A stretch of DNA of 11,063 bases from a bacterium (GTDB taxonomy: Bacteria > Tectomicrobia > Entotheonellia > Entotheonellales > Entotheonellaceae). The stretch covers positions 1 to 11,063 of the forward strand of contig JAPULM010000255.1 in the NCBI GenBank assembly GCA_027294925.1, in the 5' to 3' direction. A program made the position numbers and the translations under genes. The notes under the pieces are model-generated. The model was not told the DNA's origin, ran no database searches, and saw nothing but the letters and a program-made list of their open reading frames with translations. Positions 1 to 6,570 of this stretch are shown one piece after another (the first letter of the stretch is position 1; each line of letters opens with the position of its first letter).

Positions 1-1446
1 GTGACAGGCAGACCGGGCGTGGCGTTGGTGGTGCCGGGGCCGGGCGTGCAGAATGCCAGCGCAGCTCTAGGAACGGCCTATGCCGCCTCGTCACCGGTGT
101 TACTTCTCGCCGGTCAGGTGGAAAGCTGGAACCTCGGGCATGACCGAGGTGCGCTGCATGAAATTAACGATCAGCTCGACATCATTCGGCCAGTCACCAA
201 ATGGTGCCAACGGGTAAACCAATTCAGTGGCATTGCAGCTTCTATTCATGAAGCGATGCGCCAGATGCGCGACGGTCGACCGCGGCCAACCGAAGTCGAA
301 ATCCCACCAGATTTATTTAGCATGGAAGGGGAGGGAATTTTCGATACGCCAGCTCATGCCGCCCCCACAACGCCGAATTGGACAGATATTCAACGGGCGG
401 CCGAACGGTTACGAGGTGCAAAAAAACCGCTCATCTGGGCTGGAGGCGGGGTGACGTTAGCGGACGCCTCACGCGAACTCCTGGCGTTTGCCGAGGCACT
501 CGGCGCCCCTGTCGCCACCACACCAGAGGGCAAAGGCGTGATGCCGGAAGATCATCGCTTATCACTCGGTACCGGCTTCTATGGACACGGGGCTACGACC
601 TGGGCGATGCAAAAGGCAGATGTCATACTGGCTGTCGGCACCCGGCTAACCGGGCAAATGGTAGGCCTTAACGCGCCACACGCCCCGCAACAACTGATTC
701 ATCTTGATGTAGATGCGAGCGTCATCGACAAAAATTTTCCGGCCGACATTCGTCTCATTGGCGATGCACGACTGGGGCTTCAGGCCTTACTAGAGGAGGT
801 AACACAGGAATCGACGCCAACCCCGTGGTCAGACGATGAGCTGACAGGCATCAAGCAGCGGCAGTCGCAATGGTTAGAGCATGTAGCAGCGGAGCAAAGT
901 GAGATCATTCGATGCATGCAGCGCGTGCTGGATGACGACGCTGTGTTAGTCAGCGGTGTCACCAACATCGGCTATTGGAGTCATTTCGCCTATTGTGCAC
1001 GTCATCCTCGGCGCTATTTGACCTCATCCTATTTTGCAACGCTCGGCTTTAGCTTCCCGCTTTCGCTGGGCGCCAAAGTCGCTGACCCACAACGGCAGGT
1101 CGTCGCCCTAACCGGAGATGGCGGTTTCATGTACGCCCTGCCAGATCTAGCGACTGCCGTACAATATAACATTGGTGTGGTGGTGGTGGTGTTTGTCGAC
1201 AACGCGCTGGGCGCTTCAAAAAACGATCAGATGACCCGCTACCAGGGGCGCCTGATCGGAACTGATTTACATAATCCGAGTTTTGCTGAAGTGGCACGCG
1301 TCTTTGGCGCACGTGGCATTAAATGTCAACCCGAACGGCTAGAGCAGACCTTGCGAGAGGCTTTAAACGCGACAGGCCCGACCGTCATCGAGGTTCCAAT
1401 CCCCACCCGTGCACCCCCGTTCCAGGTCACCCCACGGTCGAATTGA
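1..1446 (+). CDS. Thiamine-diphosphate-dependent enzyme, acetolactate synthase/2-oxoacid decarboxylase superfamily (5' partial)
   Basis: The reading frame is open at the left edge. The GTG at position 1 is an internal codon, because the protein begins in mid-domain with the VVPGPGVQNA segment that lies some 60 residues into family members; the glutamate that activates the cofactor should be upstream of the window. Visible parts are the rest of the N-terminal pyrimidine-binding domain (to about residue 105), a central Rossmann-like domain (about 130-265, with IWAGGGV and AVGTRLTG) and the C-terminal pyrophosphate-binding domain (about 320-465). The Mg-diphosphate motif starts with GDGG at 372-375 and ends with DN at 400-401, followed by GTDLHNPSFAEVA. 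The family joins or decarboxylates 2-oxoacids in the cytoplasm. The substrate cannot be read from sequence. No regulatory subunit follows, so a dedicated branched-chain amino-acid role is unlikely. Family call secure, substrate unknown. Confidence 0.9.
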   Translation: MTGRPGVALVVPGPGVQNASAALGTAYAASSPVLLLAGQVESWNLGHDRGALHEINDQLDIIRPVTKWCQRVNQFSGIAASIHEAMRQMRDGRPRPTEVEIPPDLFSMEGEGIFDTPAHAAPTTPNWTDIQRAAERLRGAKKPLIWAGGGVTLADASRELLAFAEALGAPVATTPEGKGVMPEDHRLSLGTGFYGHGATTWAMQKADVILAVGTRLTGQMVGLNAPHAPQQLIHLDVDASVIDKNFPADIRLIGDARLGLQALLEEVTQESTPTPWSDDELTGIKQRQSQWLEHVAAEQSEIIRCMQRVLDDDAVLVSGVTNIGYWSHFAYCARHPRRYLTSSYFATLGFSFPLSLGAKVADPQRQVVALTGDGGFMYALPDLATAVQYNIGVVVVVFVDNALGASKNDQMTRYQGRLIGTDLHNPSFAEVARVFGARGIKCQPERLEQTLREALNATGPTVIEVPIPTRAPPFQVTPRSN

Positions 1447-1468
1447 GGTAACCTATTGGACTCCTCTC

Positions 1469-2359
1469 ATGCCAACTGATCGCATCGTTACCGATAGTTT
1501 AGGGCGCTGCGTCGCCATCCCGTCTAGTCCTCAACGTCTGGTCTCGTTAGTACCTAGCATCACGGAGGTGCTATTCAATTTCGGCTGGGGTAGGGAGGTA
1601 GTCGGCATTACCGATTATTGCACCGAGCCGGCTGATCAGGTGGTTCATAAAAACAAGTTAGGCGGCACGAAAAATCCAAATCTGCAAGCCATCTTACAAC
1701 TTCGGCCGCAATTGGTGTTTGCCGTAGAGGAAGAAAATAGACGGCAGGATATTGAACGCCTAGATGCGCAGGGCGTGCCGGTTTACGTGTTTGAACCGCG
1801 GACGGTGCGAGACGGGATTGATCTCTTATGGCGCATCGCCGAGCTGCTTGACTGCAAGGCTGACGTCGAAATAAAACTGCATGAGATTGAAGCTGCCTAT
1901 CAAGGTGCGATAACCGTCACGGCTGAAAAAGACCGCGTCCGGGTTTTTTGCCCCATTTGGAAAGACCCCTACATAACGATCAACCGTGCTACCTACGTGC
2001 ATGACATGCTACGGGTATGCGGTGGTGACAACATCTTTGCGCAACGCCAACGCCGTTTTCCGCTTGCCGCCGACTTGCGGCAGGAAGCGCCTACGAGCAC
2101 GAATCGCACCGTCGAGCGTGACCGTCGATACCCGCGTGTTAGTCTGGATGAAATGGCTTCTCGTCGTCCGGATATCATCCTTTTACCAGATGAACCTTAT
2201 ATATTTACCGAATCTGATCGAGATGATTTCCTTTCATTTAATGATGTCCCAGCCGTACAACAACAGCGTATTTATCTGATTGACGGAAAAATTATAAGTT
2301 GGTACGGCACTCGTATAGGCGAGAGCTTACGAACCTTGCAAAAATACCTTCTGTATTAG
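1469..2359 (+). CDS. BtuF-like helical-backbone metal/cobalamin receptor protein without signal peptide
   Basis: A 296-residue protein of the periplasmic-binding fold shared by BtuF, FhuD and related receptors (COG0614 type). Near the start it has RLVSLVPSITEVLFNFG followed by VGITDYC, then the GGTKNPNLQAILQLRPQLVFA segment, and in the C-terminal lobe VCGGDNIFA, RYPRVSLDEMASRRPDIILLPDEPY and the closing YGTRIGESL. These are standard landmarks of the cobalamin-binding subgroup. There is no hydrophobic leader or lipobox, so the protein is predicted to be cytoplasmic, unlike transport receptors. ATG 1469 is preferred over an in-frame ATG at 1409, which would add 20 basic residues and overlap the upstream gene by 38 bases. 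The ribosome site is poor: GAGG lies 20 bases upstream, overlapping the previous stop, so translation may be coupled. It follows the thiamine enzyme by 22 bp. Ligand unproven. Confidence 0.82.
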   Translation: MPTDRIVTDSLGRCVAIPSSPQRLVSLVPSITEVLFNFGWGREVVGITDYCTEPADQVVHKNKLGGTKNPNLQAILQLRPQLVFAVEEENRRQDIERLDAQGVPVYVFEPRTVRDGIDLLWRIAELLDCKADVEIKLHEIEAAYQGAITVTAEKDRVRVFCPIWKDPYITINRATYVHDMLRVCGGDNIFAQRQRRFPLAADLRQEAPTSTNRTVERDRRYPRVSLDEMASRRPDIILLPDEPYIFTESDRDDFLSFNDVPAVQQQRIYLIDGKIISWYGTRIGESLRTLQKYLLY

Positions 2360-2412
2360 ATCCGTTTCAAGCCTGCCAATAACCCGATACAGCGACGTCT
2401 TTGTCAACTTTA

Positions 2413-2441
2413 TTGTCAGCTTTTGAAGATTTAGTTATACT
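2413..2441 (+). promoter_or_regulatory. Sigma70-type promoter for the amidase/actin-like operon
   Basis: TTGTCA (2413-2418) and TATACT (2436-2441) are separated by exactly 17 bases, close to the sigma70 consensus at both boxes. It lies in the 238 bp gap after the BtuF-like gene and points at the amidase at 2598, giving a leader of about 150 nucleotides. An inverted repeat, ATACT-CCTT-AGTAT (2437-2450), overlaps the -10 box and expected start, where a repressor could sit. The prediction is by eye only. Confidence 0.6.
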
Positions 2442-2523
2442 CCTTAGTATGCGTTTAGTTTCTTGCTGCGATGAAAGTACCAATTGCTTATCTAAGTATA
2501 TGTTCAGGGCTAGTGGCGGATCC

Positions 2524-2562
2524 GACGTCACAAGACGACTTAATGAAGTTATAAGACGTCAC
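2524..2562 (+). repeat. Duplicated GACGTCAC element in the amidase leader
   Basis: GACGTCAC occurs at 2524-2531 and again at 2555-2562, 31 bp apart, about three helical turns. Its core GACGTC is itself palindromic, so the two copies can also pair with each other in RNA, enclosing a small ACTT-AATG-AAGT hairpin. A further palindrome, CGGATCCG (2517-2524), abuts the first copy. The arrangement fits either paired operator sites or a structured leader. No known riboswitch or operator was recognised. Confidence 0.4.
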
Positions 2563-2597
2563 TGTCATTTCCTAACTAAAGGCCGGTAATATTTGGC

Positions 2598-3635
2598 ATG
2601 GCGCCGTCAACTCGTATAAAACAGCGCCTTCTACGCGAGGCTGTACAGGAAAATACAGGCCAGCGGCCGCGTATTTACCCTAAGACGCTGCAACCGCAAC
2701 CTTCAGTCTTCAGTCGGCCCGTTGTTCAGCTGCTTATTATTTGCCCGATGCTCATCATCGCAGCGCTTGTGCTTATTTTAACCCTATTCCCCGTTGATAT
2801 CTTACCCGTAAAAAAGCTCAGAAGTTGGGCTTCTCCCCTTTTAAAACCAGAGCTCCAGCCGCAAGCATCATTGTCAATTGTCTCCGACATAACAGAAGAA
2901 ACCTATCCCATTCCCAAAGCGATTAATTTTCGTGTATTCCCATTACCGGTAAAAAAGATTATTATTGATCCTGGCCATGGCGGTGTGGATAGCGGAGCCG
3001 TTGATTCACACGGGATAGCGGAAAAAGAGATCACCTTAGACATCGCCATTCGTTTACGAAAACTCCTGGAGAAATACAACTTCCAGATCGTCATGACACG
3101 CGAAACCGATAGCACTGTACCGATCAATCAACGGGTTGCTCTTGCCAACACCGAAAAGGCCGACCTGTTTATTTCGATCCATGCCAACTGGTTCAAAACC
3201 CCAGTAACACGTGGTGTTGAAACGTACTATCTTGGACCGACTGATGACCCGCATAGTATTGAGCTGGCTGAACTGGAAAATAAAAGGTCCGGTTATACCC
3301 TGGGACATTTTCGTCAACTTCTGGAACATGTCTATGTCGATGTCCGGCGAGGTGAATCGAGACAGCTTGCCACATTCATTCAAAAACAACTGTCAATATC
3401 CTTGCGCAAACTGAATCCTAACCTCATCAATCGCGGGGTAAAAATGGCCCCGTTTCTCGTTCTCGTGGCAACCCGCATGCCAGCGGTTTTAGCAGAGGTT
3501 TCCTTTCTCTCAAACCAAGATGAGGCACGCCTGTTATCAAACCCTCGATACCGTCAAGGCATTGCGCGAGCGTTGTCTAAAGGGATACGCACCTATGACC
3601 AAACGCTTCGATTAACCACCCAGAAAGGAACTTAA
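2598..3635 (+). CDS. Membrane-tethered N-acetylmuramoyl-L-alanine amidase (Amidase_3 type)
   Basis: A 345-residue zinc amidase that cuts the bond between N-acetylmuramic acid and the stem peptide of peptidoglycan. Residues 1-40 are basic and polar, a single hydrophobic segment spans about 42-66, and a linker leads to the catalytic domain from about 119 onward. This places the enzyme in the periplasm with a short cytoplasmic tail. Catalytic landmarks are present: KIIIDPGHGG with zinc ligand His127, the second ligand Glu142 in AEKE, SIHAN with His195, and AEVSFLSN with Glu300. It lacks the AMIN domain of AmiC and any LysM repeat, so it needs another means of localisation. The stop is three bases before the actin-like gene, so the two are almost certainly co-transcribed. 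The start has only a weak ribosome site (AAAGG about 17 bases upstream). Family call is firm. Confidence 0.93.
   Translation: MAPSTRIKQRLLREAVQENTGQRPRIYPKTLQPQPSVFSRPVVQLLIICPMLIIAALVLILTLFPVDILPVKKLRSWASPLLKPELQPQASLSIVSDITEETYPIPKAINFRVFPLPVKKIIIDPGHGGVDSGAVDSHGIAEKEITLDIAIRLRKLLEKYNFQIVMTRETDSTVPINQRVALANTEKADLFISIHANWFKTPVTRGVETYYLGPTDDPHSIELAELENKRSGYTLGHFRQLLEHVYVDVRRGESRQLATFIQKQLSISLRKLNPNLINRGVKMAPFLVLVATRMPAVLAEVSFLSNQDEARLLSNPRYRQGIARALSKGIRTYDQTLRLTTQKGT
3624..3629 (+). promoter_or_regulatory. Ribosome binding site for the MamK-like gene
   Basis: AAAGGA lies nine bases before ATG 3639 and inside the last codons of the amidase, supporting tight translational linkage of the two genes and fixing the start of the actin-like protein. 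Confidence 0.7.
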
Positions 3636-3638
3636 CAG

Positions 3639-4670
3639 ATGAACGATAGCCATGACGTCATTCATGTTGGCATAGACCTTGGGACCTCACGTAGCGCGAT
3701 TTCCGCTGCCGATAGTCAACGTCACTTGATCGACAGTTTTGTGGGTTGGCCTGTCGATCTCGTCGCACGAAAAATTCTCAAGAAAGATGTCCTAATTGGT
3801 CGTGAAGCAGTGGATAACCGCACCATGCTTGACCTCCGACGCCCACTTGAACGTGGCTTGATCAAAGAAGGGGCAGAAAGAGACACCCAGGCCGTACGTG
3901 AGTTGCTGCAGTATCTGCTCTCGCTCGTTGGCCTTGATCCCGAACTCCAAAACCGCCCTCGCATCCGTGCAGTGGTTGGCGCTCCAGCTGAAGCCCTACG
4001 AGTCAATAAACAACAGCTACGCGCCGCCATGCAGGGATTAGCTGACCATGTCATGATCGTCTCCGAACCGTTTGCAGTTGCTTATGGGCAAGAAGCCTTA
4101 TTGCATACCATGATTATTGATATTGGTGCAGGTACAACCGATTTCTGCGTGATGAACGGCCATTATCCAACAGATGAAGATCAACGGACCTTAGACACAG
4201 CCGGTGATCTCATTGATATGAAGCTTTCTACCTTGATCCAAGAGCGTTATCCCAATGCTCAATTTACCCTCCACATGATACGGTCTTGGAAAGAGCAATG
4301 GGGTTATATTAGCAAAACCAAAGCACGCGTCATGATCACAGCGCCGGTGGCTGCAAAACCCACCGAACTAGACATCACTGATGAGATGCGGATGGCCTGT
4401 GAAATCCTCGTACCACCAATCAGCGAGACGATGCTGGAGCTCATCGCCCGTGTCGAACCTGAATTTCAAGAATCCGTGCGGGAGAATATTATCCTCGCAG
4501 GTGGTAGCGCCCTGGTCACCGGTCTACGTGAGGCATTAGAAAACGACTTGTCTGAGGTGGGAGGCGGCAAGGTTCGCGTGGTATCGAATCCGGATTATGC
4601 CGGCTCTGACGGTGCGCTTGCAATCGCCCTGGATGCCCTCGATACCGATTGGGACGTTCTCACCACCTAG
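3639..4670 (+). CDS. MamK-like bacterial actin (filament-forming ATPase)
   Basis: A 343-residue protein of the actin/MreB/Hsp70 ATPase fold, predicted cytoplasmic. It has the phosphate-1 loop HVGIDLGTSRSAI (9-21), SEPFAVAYG (142-150), the phosphate-2 loop MIIDIGAGTTDF (158-169) and the adenosine motif NIILAGGSALVTGL (283-296). Several stretches match MamK from Magnetospirillum as I recall it, rather than MreB: FVGWPVD near 34-40, then MLDLRRPLERGLI (63-75), and KEQWGYI (218-224). Glu143 and Asp161, the MamK residues I recall as important for ATP hydrolysis, are conserved at the same numbers. MamK filaments align magnetosomes, but no other mam gene is present here, so a magnetosome role is not supported. 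It is three bases downstream of a cell-wall amidase, implying a joint function. No membrane-binding hydrophobic N-terminus typical of Gram-negative MreB is seen. A divergent MreB/ParM-type actin is the alternative. Confidence 0.85.
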   Translation: MNDSHDVIHVGIDLGTSRSAISAADSQRHLIDSFVGWPVDLVARKILKKDVLIGREAVDNRTMLDLRRPLERGLIKEGAERDTQAVRELLQYLLSLVGLDPELQNRPRIRAVVGAPAEALRVNKQQLRAAMQGLADHVMIVSEPFAVAYGQEALLHTMIIDIGAGTTDFCVMNGHYPTDEDQRTLDTAGDLIDMKLSTLIQERYPNAQFTLHMIRSWKEQWGYISKTKARVMITAPVAAKPTELDITDEMRMACEILVPPISETMLELIARVEPEFQESVRENIILAGGSALVTGLREALENDLSEVGGGKVRVVSNPDYAGSDGALAIALDALDTDWDVLTT

Positions 4671-4755
4671 TACTGCGTACCGCAGCTACCCTGCCGGTTT
4701 AGCCGGGCGAGACATGTTTTGTATAAATGCGATGCGACGTTTTGAACCGCTTGTT

Positions 4756-4806
4756 CCCTCTCCCTCGACGGGGGAGGGCTAGGGCATACGCGCCAAGTTA
4801 AGGCGC
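4756..4806. repeat. REP-like GC-rich intergenic hairpin pair
   Basis: Two hairpins lie in the 231 bp gap after the actin-like gene. The first pairs CCCTCTCCC (4756-4764) with GGGGGAGGG (4770-4778) over a TCGAC loop, nine pairs with one G-T. The second pairs GCGCC (4790-4794) with GGCGC (4802-4806). The C-rich/G-rich arm is typical of dispersed proteobacterial repeat elements. No T-run follows, so it is not a standard terminator, though it may protect or end the operon transcript. A smaller hairpin, CTGCG-TAC-CGCAG (4673-4685), sits right behind the stop codon. Nothing else was recognised in 4671-4901. Confidence 0.5.
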
Positions 4807-4901
4807 TTGTCCCTCTGCACCCCCCTTAAATTCTGTCTGTGTGATTTTGCCCCCTTAATTGTGGTGCGCAGCACTTAGTTTATTATCGCGGTGAACAAGC
4901 T

Positions 4902-5366
4902 ATGGATTTACGATGGCACATTTGGTGTTTGATACCTGGCTTGCACTGGTTTGCCTGGTTTCAAGTCGGCAACTTGACTAGGGAAGCAATTTATTACTGG
5001 CTGGGGCTACTTTATGCGTCCCCGCTTTTTTTATTTCCGCTTCATCGACAACTCTCTCTGCGTTTAATCATTGGCAGTTGGCTACTTAGCATGCTGCACC
5101 TGCAGTTACGTAAAGGCTTTCTCAGTCAACGCATTGCTAAAGCCGATGGTAAATTGGATGAAAAAGAAGACATCAGACAAGCCCTGCTGCAGGCGGCTCT
5201 TATCCATAAAGGACGCCTGTCCGTCACTCAAGGTGTGATGGAAACAGGCAAATCTTTTGATGACGTTGAAGGTGCTTTAAAAAGAATGGTGCAATCCGGT
5301 TATGTGTTTACCCGTAACCAGCCCGAGACTGGTATTATTGAGTATGTCTTCAAAGAATTACTCTAG
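4902..5366 (+). CDS. Small membrane protein with cytoplasmic winged-helix-like C-terminus
   Basis: A 154-residue protein not assigned to a named gene. Its N-terminal half is hydrophobic and aromatic, with likely membrane segments at about 7-22, 30-47 and 52-68; the middle pair resembles a short TM2-like helical hairpin. A charged linker (KADGKLDEKED, 80-90) leads to a compact domain at about 91-152 with helix-helix-helix-wing character: QALLQAALIHKGRLSV, then TGKSFDDVEGALKRMVQSGYVF, then a short strand pair ending EYVFKEL. Such domains bind DNA or other proteins. GGTGA (4890-4894) seven bases before the ATG supports the start. It is 231 bp beyond the actin-like gene on the same strand, so it may belong to that locus but could have its own promoter. 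It converges with the metallophosphoesterase gene, 53 bp away. The winged-helix call is by eye. Confidence 0.72.
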   Translation: MDLRWHIWCLIPGLHWFAWFQVGNLTREAIYYWLGLLYASPLFLFPLHRQLSLRLIIGSWLLSMLHLQLRKGFLSQRIAKADGKLDEKEDIRQALLQAALIHKGRLSVTQGVMETGKSFDDVEGALKRMVQSGYVFTRNQPETGIIEYVFKELL

Positions 5367-5419
5367 GTGATGACAGATGAAATTTTAGTCAGACTCTATA
5401 GCAGCCTTTACGGCCTGGA

Positions 5420-6427
5420 TTAATGAGAAAAATCATAGATCAGGCTGGACTGATGACGGTTGGCCGATACCTCGTCAAAGGTTATTTCTACCTTCACGTC
5501 AGATCGGCTCTGGGTTCTCGGCGTTTGAGTTTTGGCAAGCTCGATCATCACAATCTCAGGTGGGCAAAGAAAACGGGCCACAACACCAGAGCAACCCACT
5601 CCGGAGCTTGTATAACCCTGGACGTTGTTATAGCGCCAGACACCGCGTGAAAATTTACGCGGTGCATTGCTATGGGTGAAAACTGGACCAACTAGCGGTA
5701 GACGAATCTGTCCTCCGTGGGTATGACCACAAAGATAAAGATGAATGCCATGCTCGTGTGCGTCGTGAAAGACTTCTGGTGTATGCACAAGAAGAATTTT
5801 AAAGGCGTCTTCAGGAACCTGCTGGATGGCGCCGGGAAGATCAGCACATCCATAATAATGCGGATCATCCAGCCCAATAAACCACAGGGTGTCATCGTCC
5901 GCTTGAATCGCATGCGACTCATTCATCAGCATTCGAACCCCCATGCGCTCAAATTCCGGCACCATTGCCTCGCTGTCGTGATTCCCCAATACACCCAATA
6001 TCCCGTGTTGGCTATTAACCCCGGCAAGAATTCTCTCCATATTGGAATAGACGTCATCGCATAAGCCTCTGACCGCAAAACGATAATCACCGGTAAGGAC
6101 ACAAAGATCAGCCTGCAATTGTTTGAGTTTCTCATGCAAAACATCTGGCAATTCCACCAAGCCGTCAGCATGGATATCGGAAAGGTGTAAGATGCGAAAG
6201 CCTTCAAATCGTTCCGGCAGGTGATCAAATTCAAACCGCACGTGTTCGATCACCGGTTGTAGAGCATTTGTCTTGCCGCGTCGACCTAAACCCGTCATGC
6301 GTAGACCGATGCGAAGTAACGTTTTAAGAAAGCGGGCATGGTCTGCACGCCGTATATGCCCTCTTTTTGACCAGTCTTTAAGATGACCACGCTCAATCAA
6401 ACGCCGCTTCAGTTGAAAATCTTCCAT
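5420..6427 (-). CDS. Calcineurin-like metallophosphoesterase, YkuE-type
   Basis: A 335-residue phosphoesterase with a complete two-metal site, using ATG numbering: LHLSDIHAD (Asp84, His86), TGDYR (113-116), GNHD (148-151), LLVHTP (His215) and CGHTHGGQ (His235, His237). The GGQIRLP and TSSGVGCSG segments are characteristic of the YkuE/COG1408 branch, whose members cleave phosphodiesters or lipid-linked diphosphates. Unlike many relatives it has no membrane helix or signal peptide: residues 1-60 are basic and polar, so it should be cytoplasmic or peripheral at the membrane. ATG 6427 is chosen because CTGGAG (6435-6440) is seven bases upstream; the frame remains open to a TTG at 6445. The last 30 residues after MIELAKTQ look like a poorly conserved tail. 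It lies 143 bp downstream of the FG-GAP gene. Substrate unknown. Confidence 0.9.
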   Translation of the reverse strand: MEDFQLKRRLIERGHLKDWSKRGHIRRADHARFLKTLLRIGLRMTGLGRRGKTNALQPVIEHVRFEFDHLPERFEGFRILHLSDIHADGLVELPDVLHEKLKQLQADLCVLTGDYRFAVRGLCDDVYSNMERILAGVNSQHGILGVLGNHDSEAMVPEFERMGVRMLMNESHAIQADDDTLWFIGLDDPHYYGCADLPGAIQQVPEDAFKILLVHTPEVFHDAHEHGIHLYLCGHTHGGQIRLPLVGPVFTHSNAPRKFSRGVWRYNNVQGYTSSGVGCSGVVARFLCPPEIVMIELAKTQTPRTQSRSDVKVEITFDEVSANRHQSSLIYDFSH

Positions 6428-6570
6428 CCAATGGCTCCAGCGCAAACGAATCCTGCCGCATTTTATATGTACCGCGTTAATAATAGCATATTTATCGGAG
6501 TTCTCAGCAGTTCCTTGAGGGTCAAATTTGCCTTAAAATTGAGGCGAGAGAAGGGGAGGGAAAGAAGCAA

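Noticed and set aside
378..671. 97-residue frame inside the thiamine enzyme gene
   Set aside because: Arginine-rich shadow frame of a well-supported coding sequence with no start signal.
2401..2589. Possible 62-residue gene in the gap before the amidase
   Set aside because: It starts with TTG inside the promoter region, has no ribosome site, and the peptide has no recognisable pattern; it overlaps the predicted -35 and -10 boxes.
3639..4670. Part of a magnetosome gene island
   Set aside because: Only the actin-like gene resembles a mam gene. The neighbours are ordinary housekeeping or unassigned families, and the TPR protein at 6571-8745 is an exported FG-GAP protein, not MamA.
4756..4778. 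Intrinsic terminator for the actin-like operon
   Set aside because: The hairpin is stable but no T-run follows on either strand; recorded as a REP-like repeat instead.
4859..4886. Promoter TTGTGG-N16-TATTAT ahead of the small membrane protein
   Set aside because: The implied transcript start near 4893 would fall inside the ribosome binding site before ATG 4902, so the boxes are likely coincidental.
5717..6064. 115-residue plus-strand frame inside the metallophosphoesterase gene
   Set aside because: It is antisense to a gene with all its catalytic motifs, and its translation has no family features.
6530..6545. Terminator hairpin after the FG-GAP gene
   Set aside because: The stem is only five pairs including one G-T, and the following minus-strand bases are AAATTTGACC rather than a T-run.
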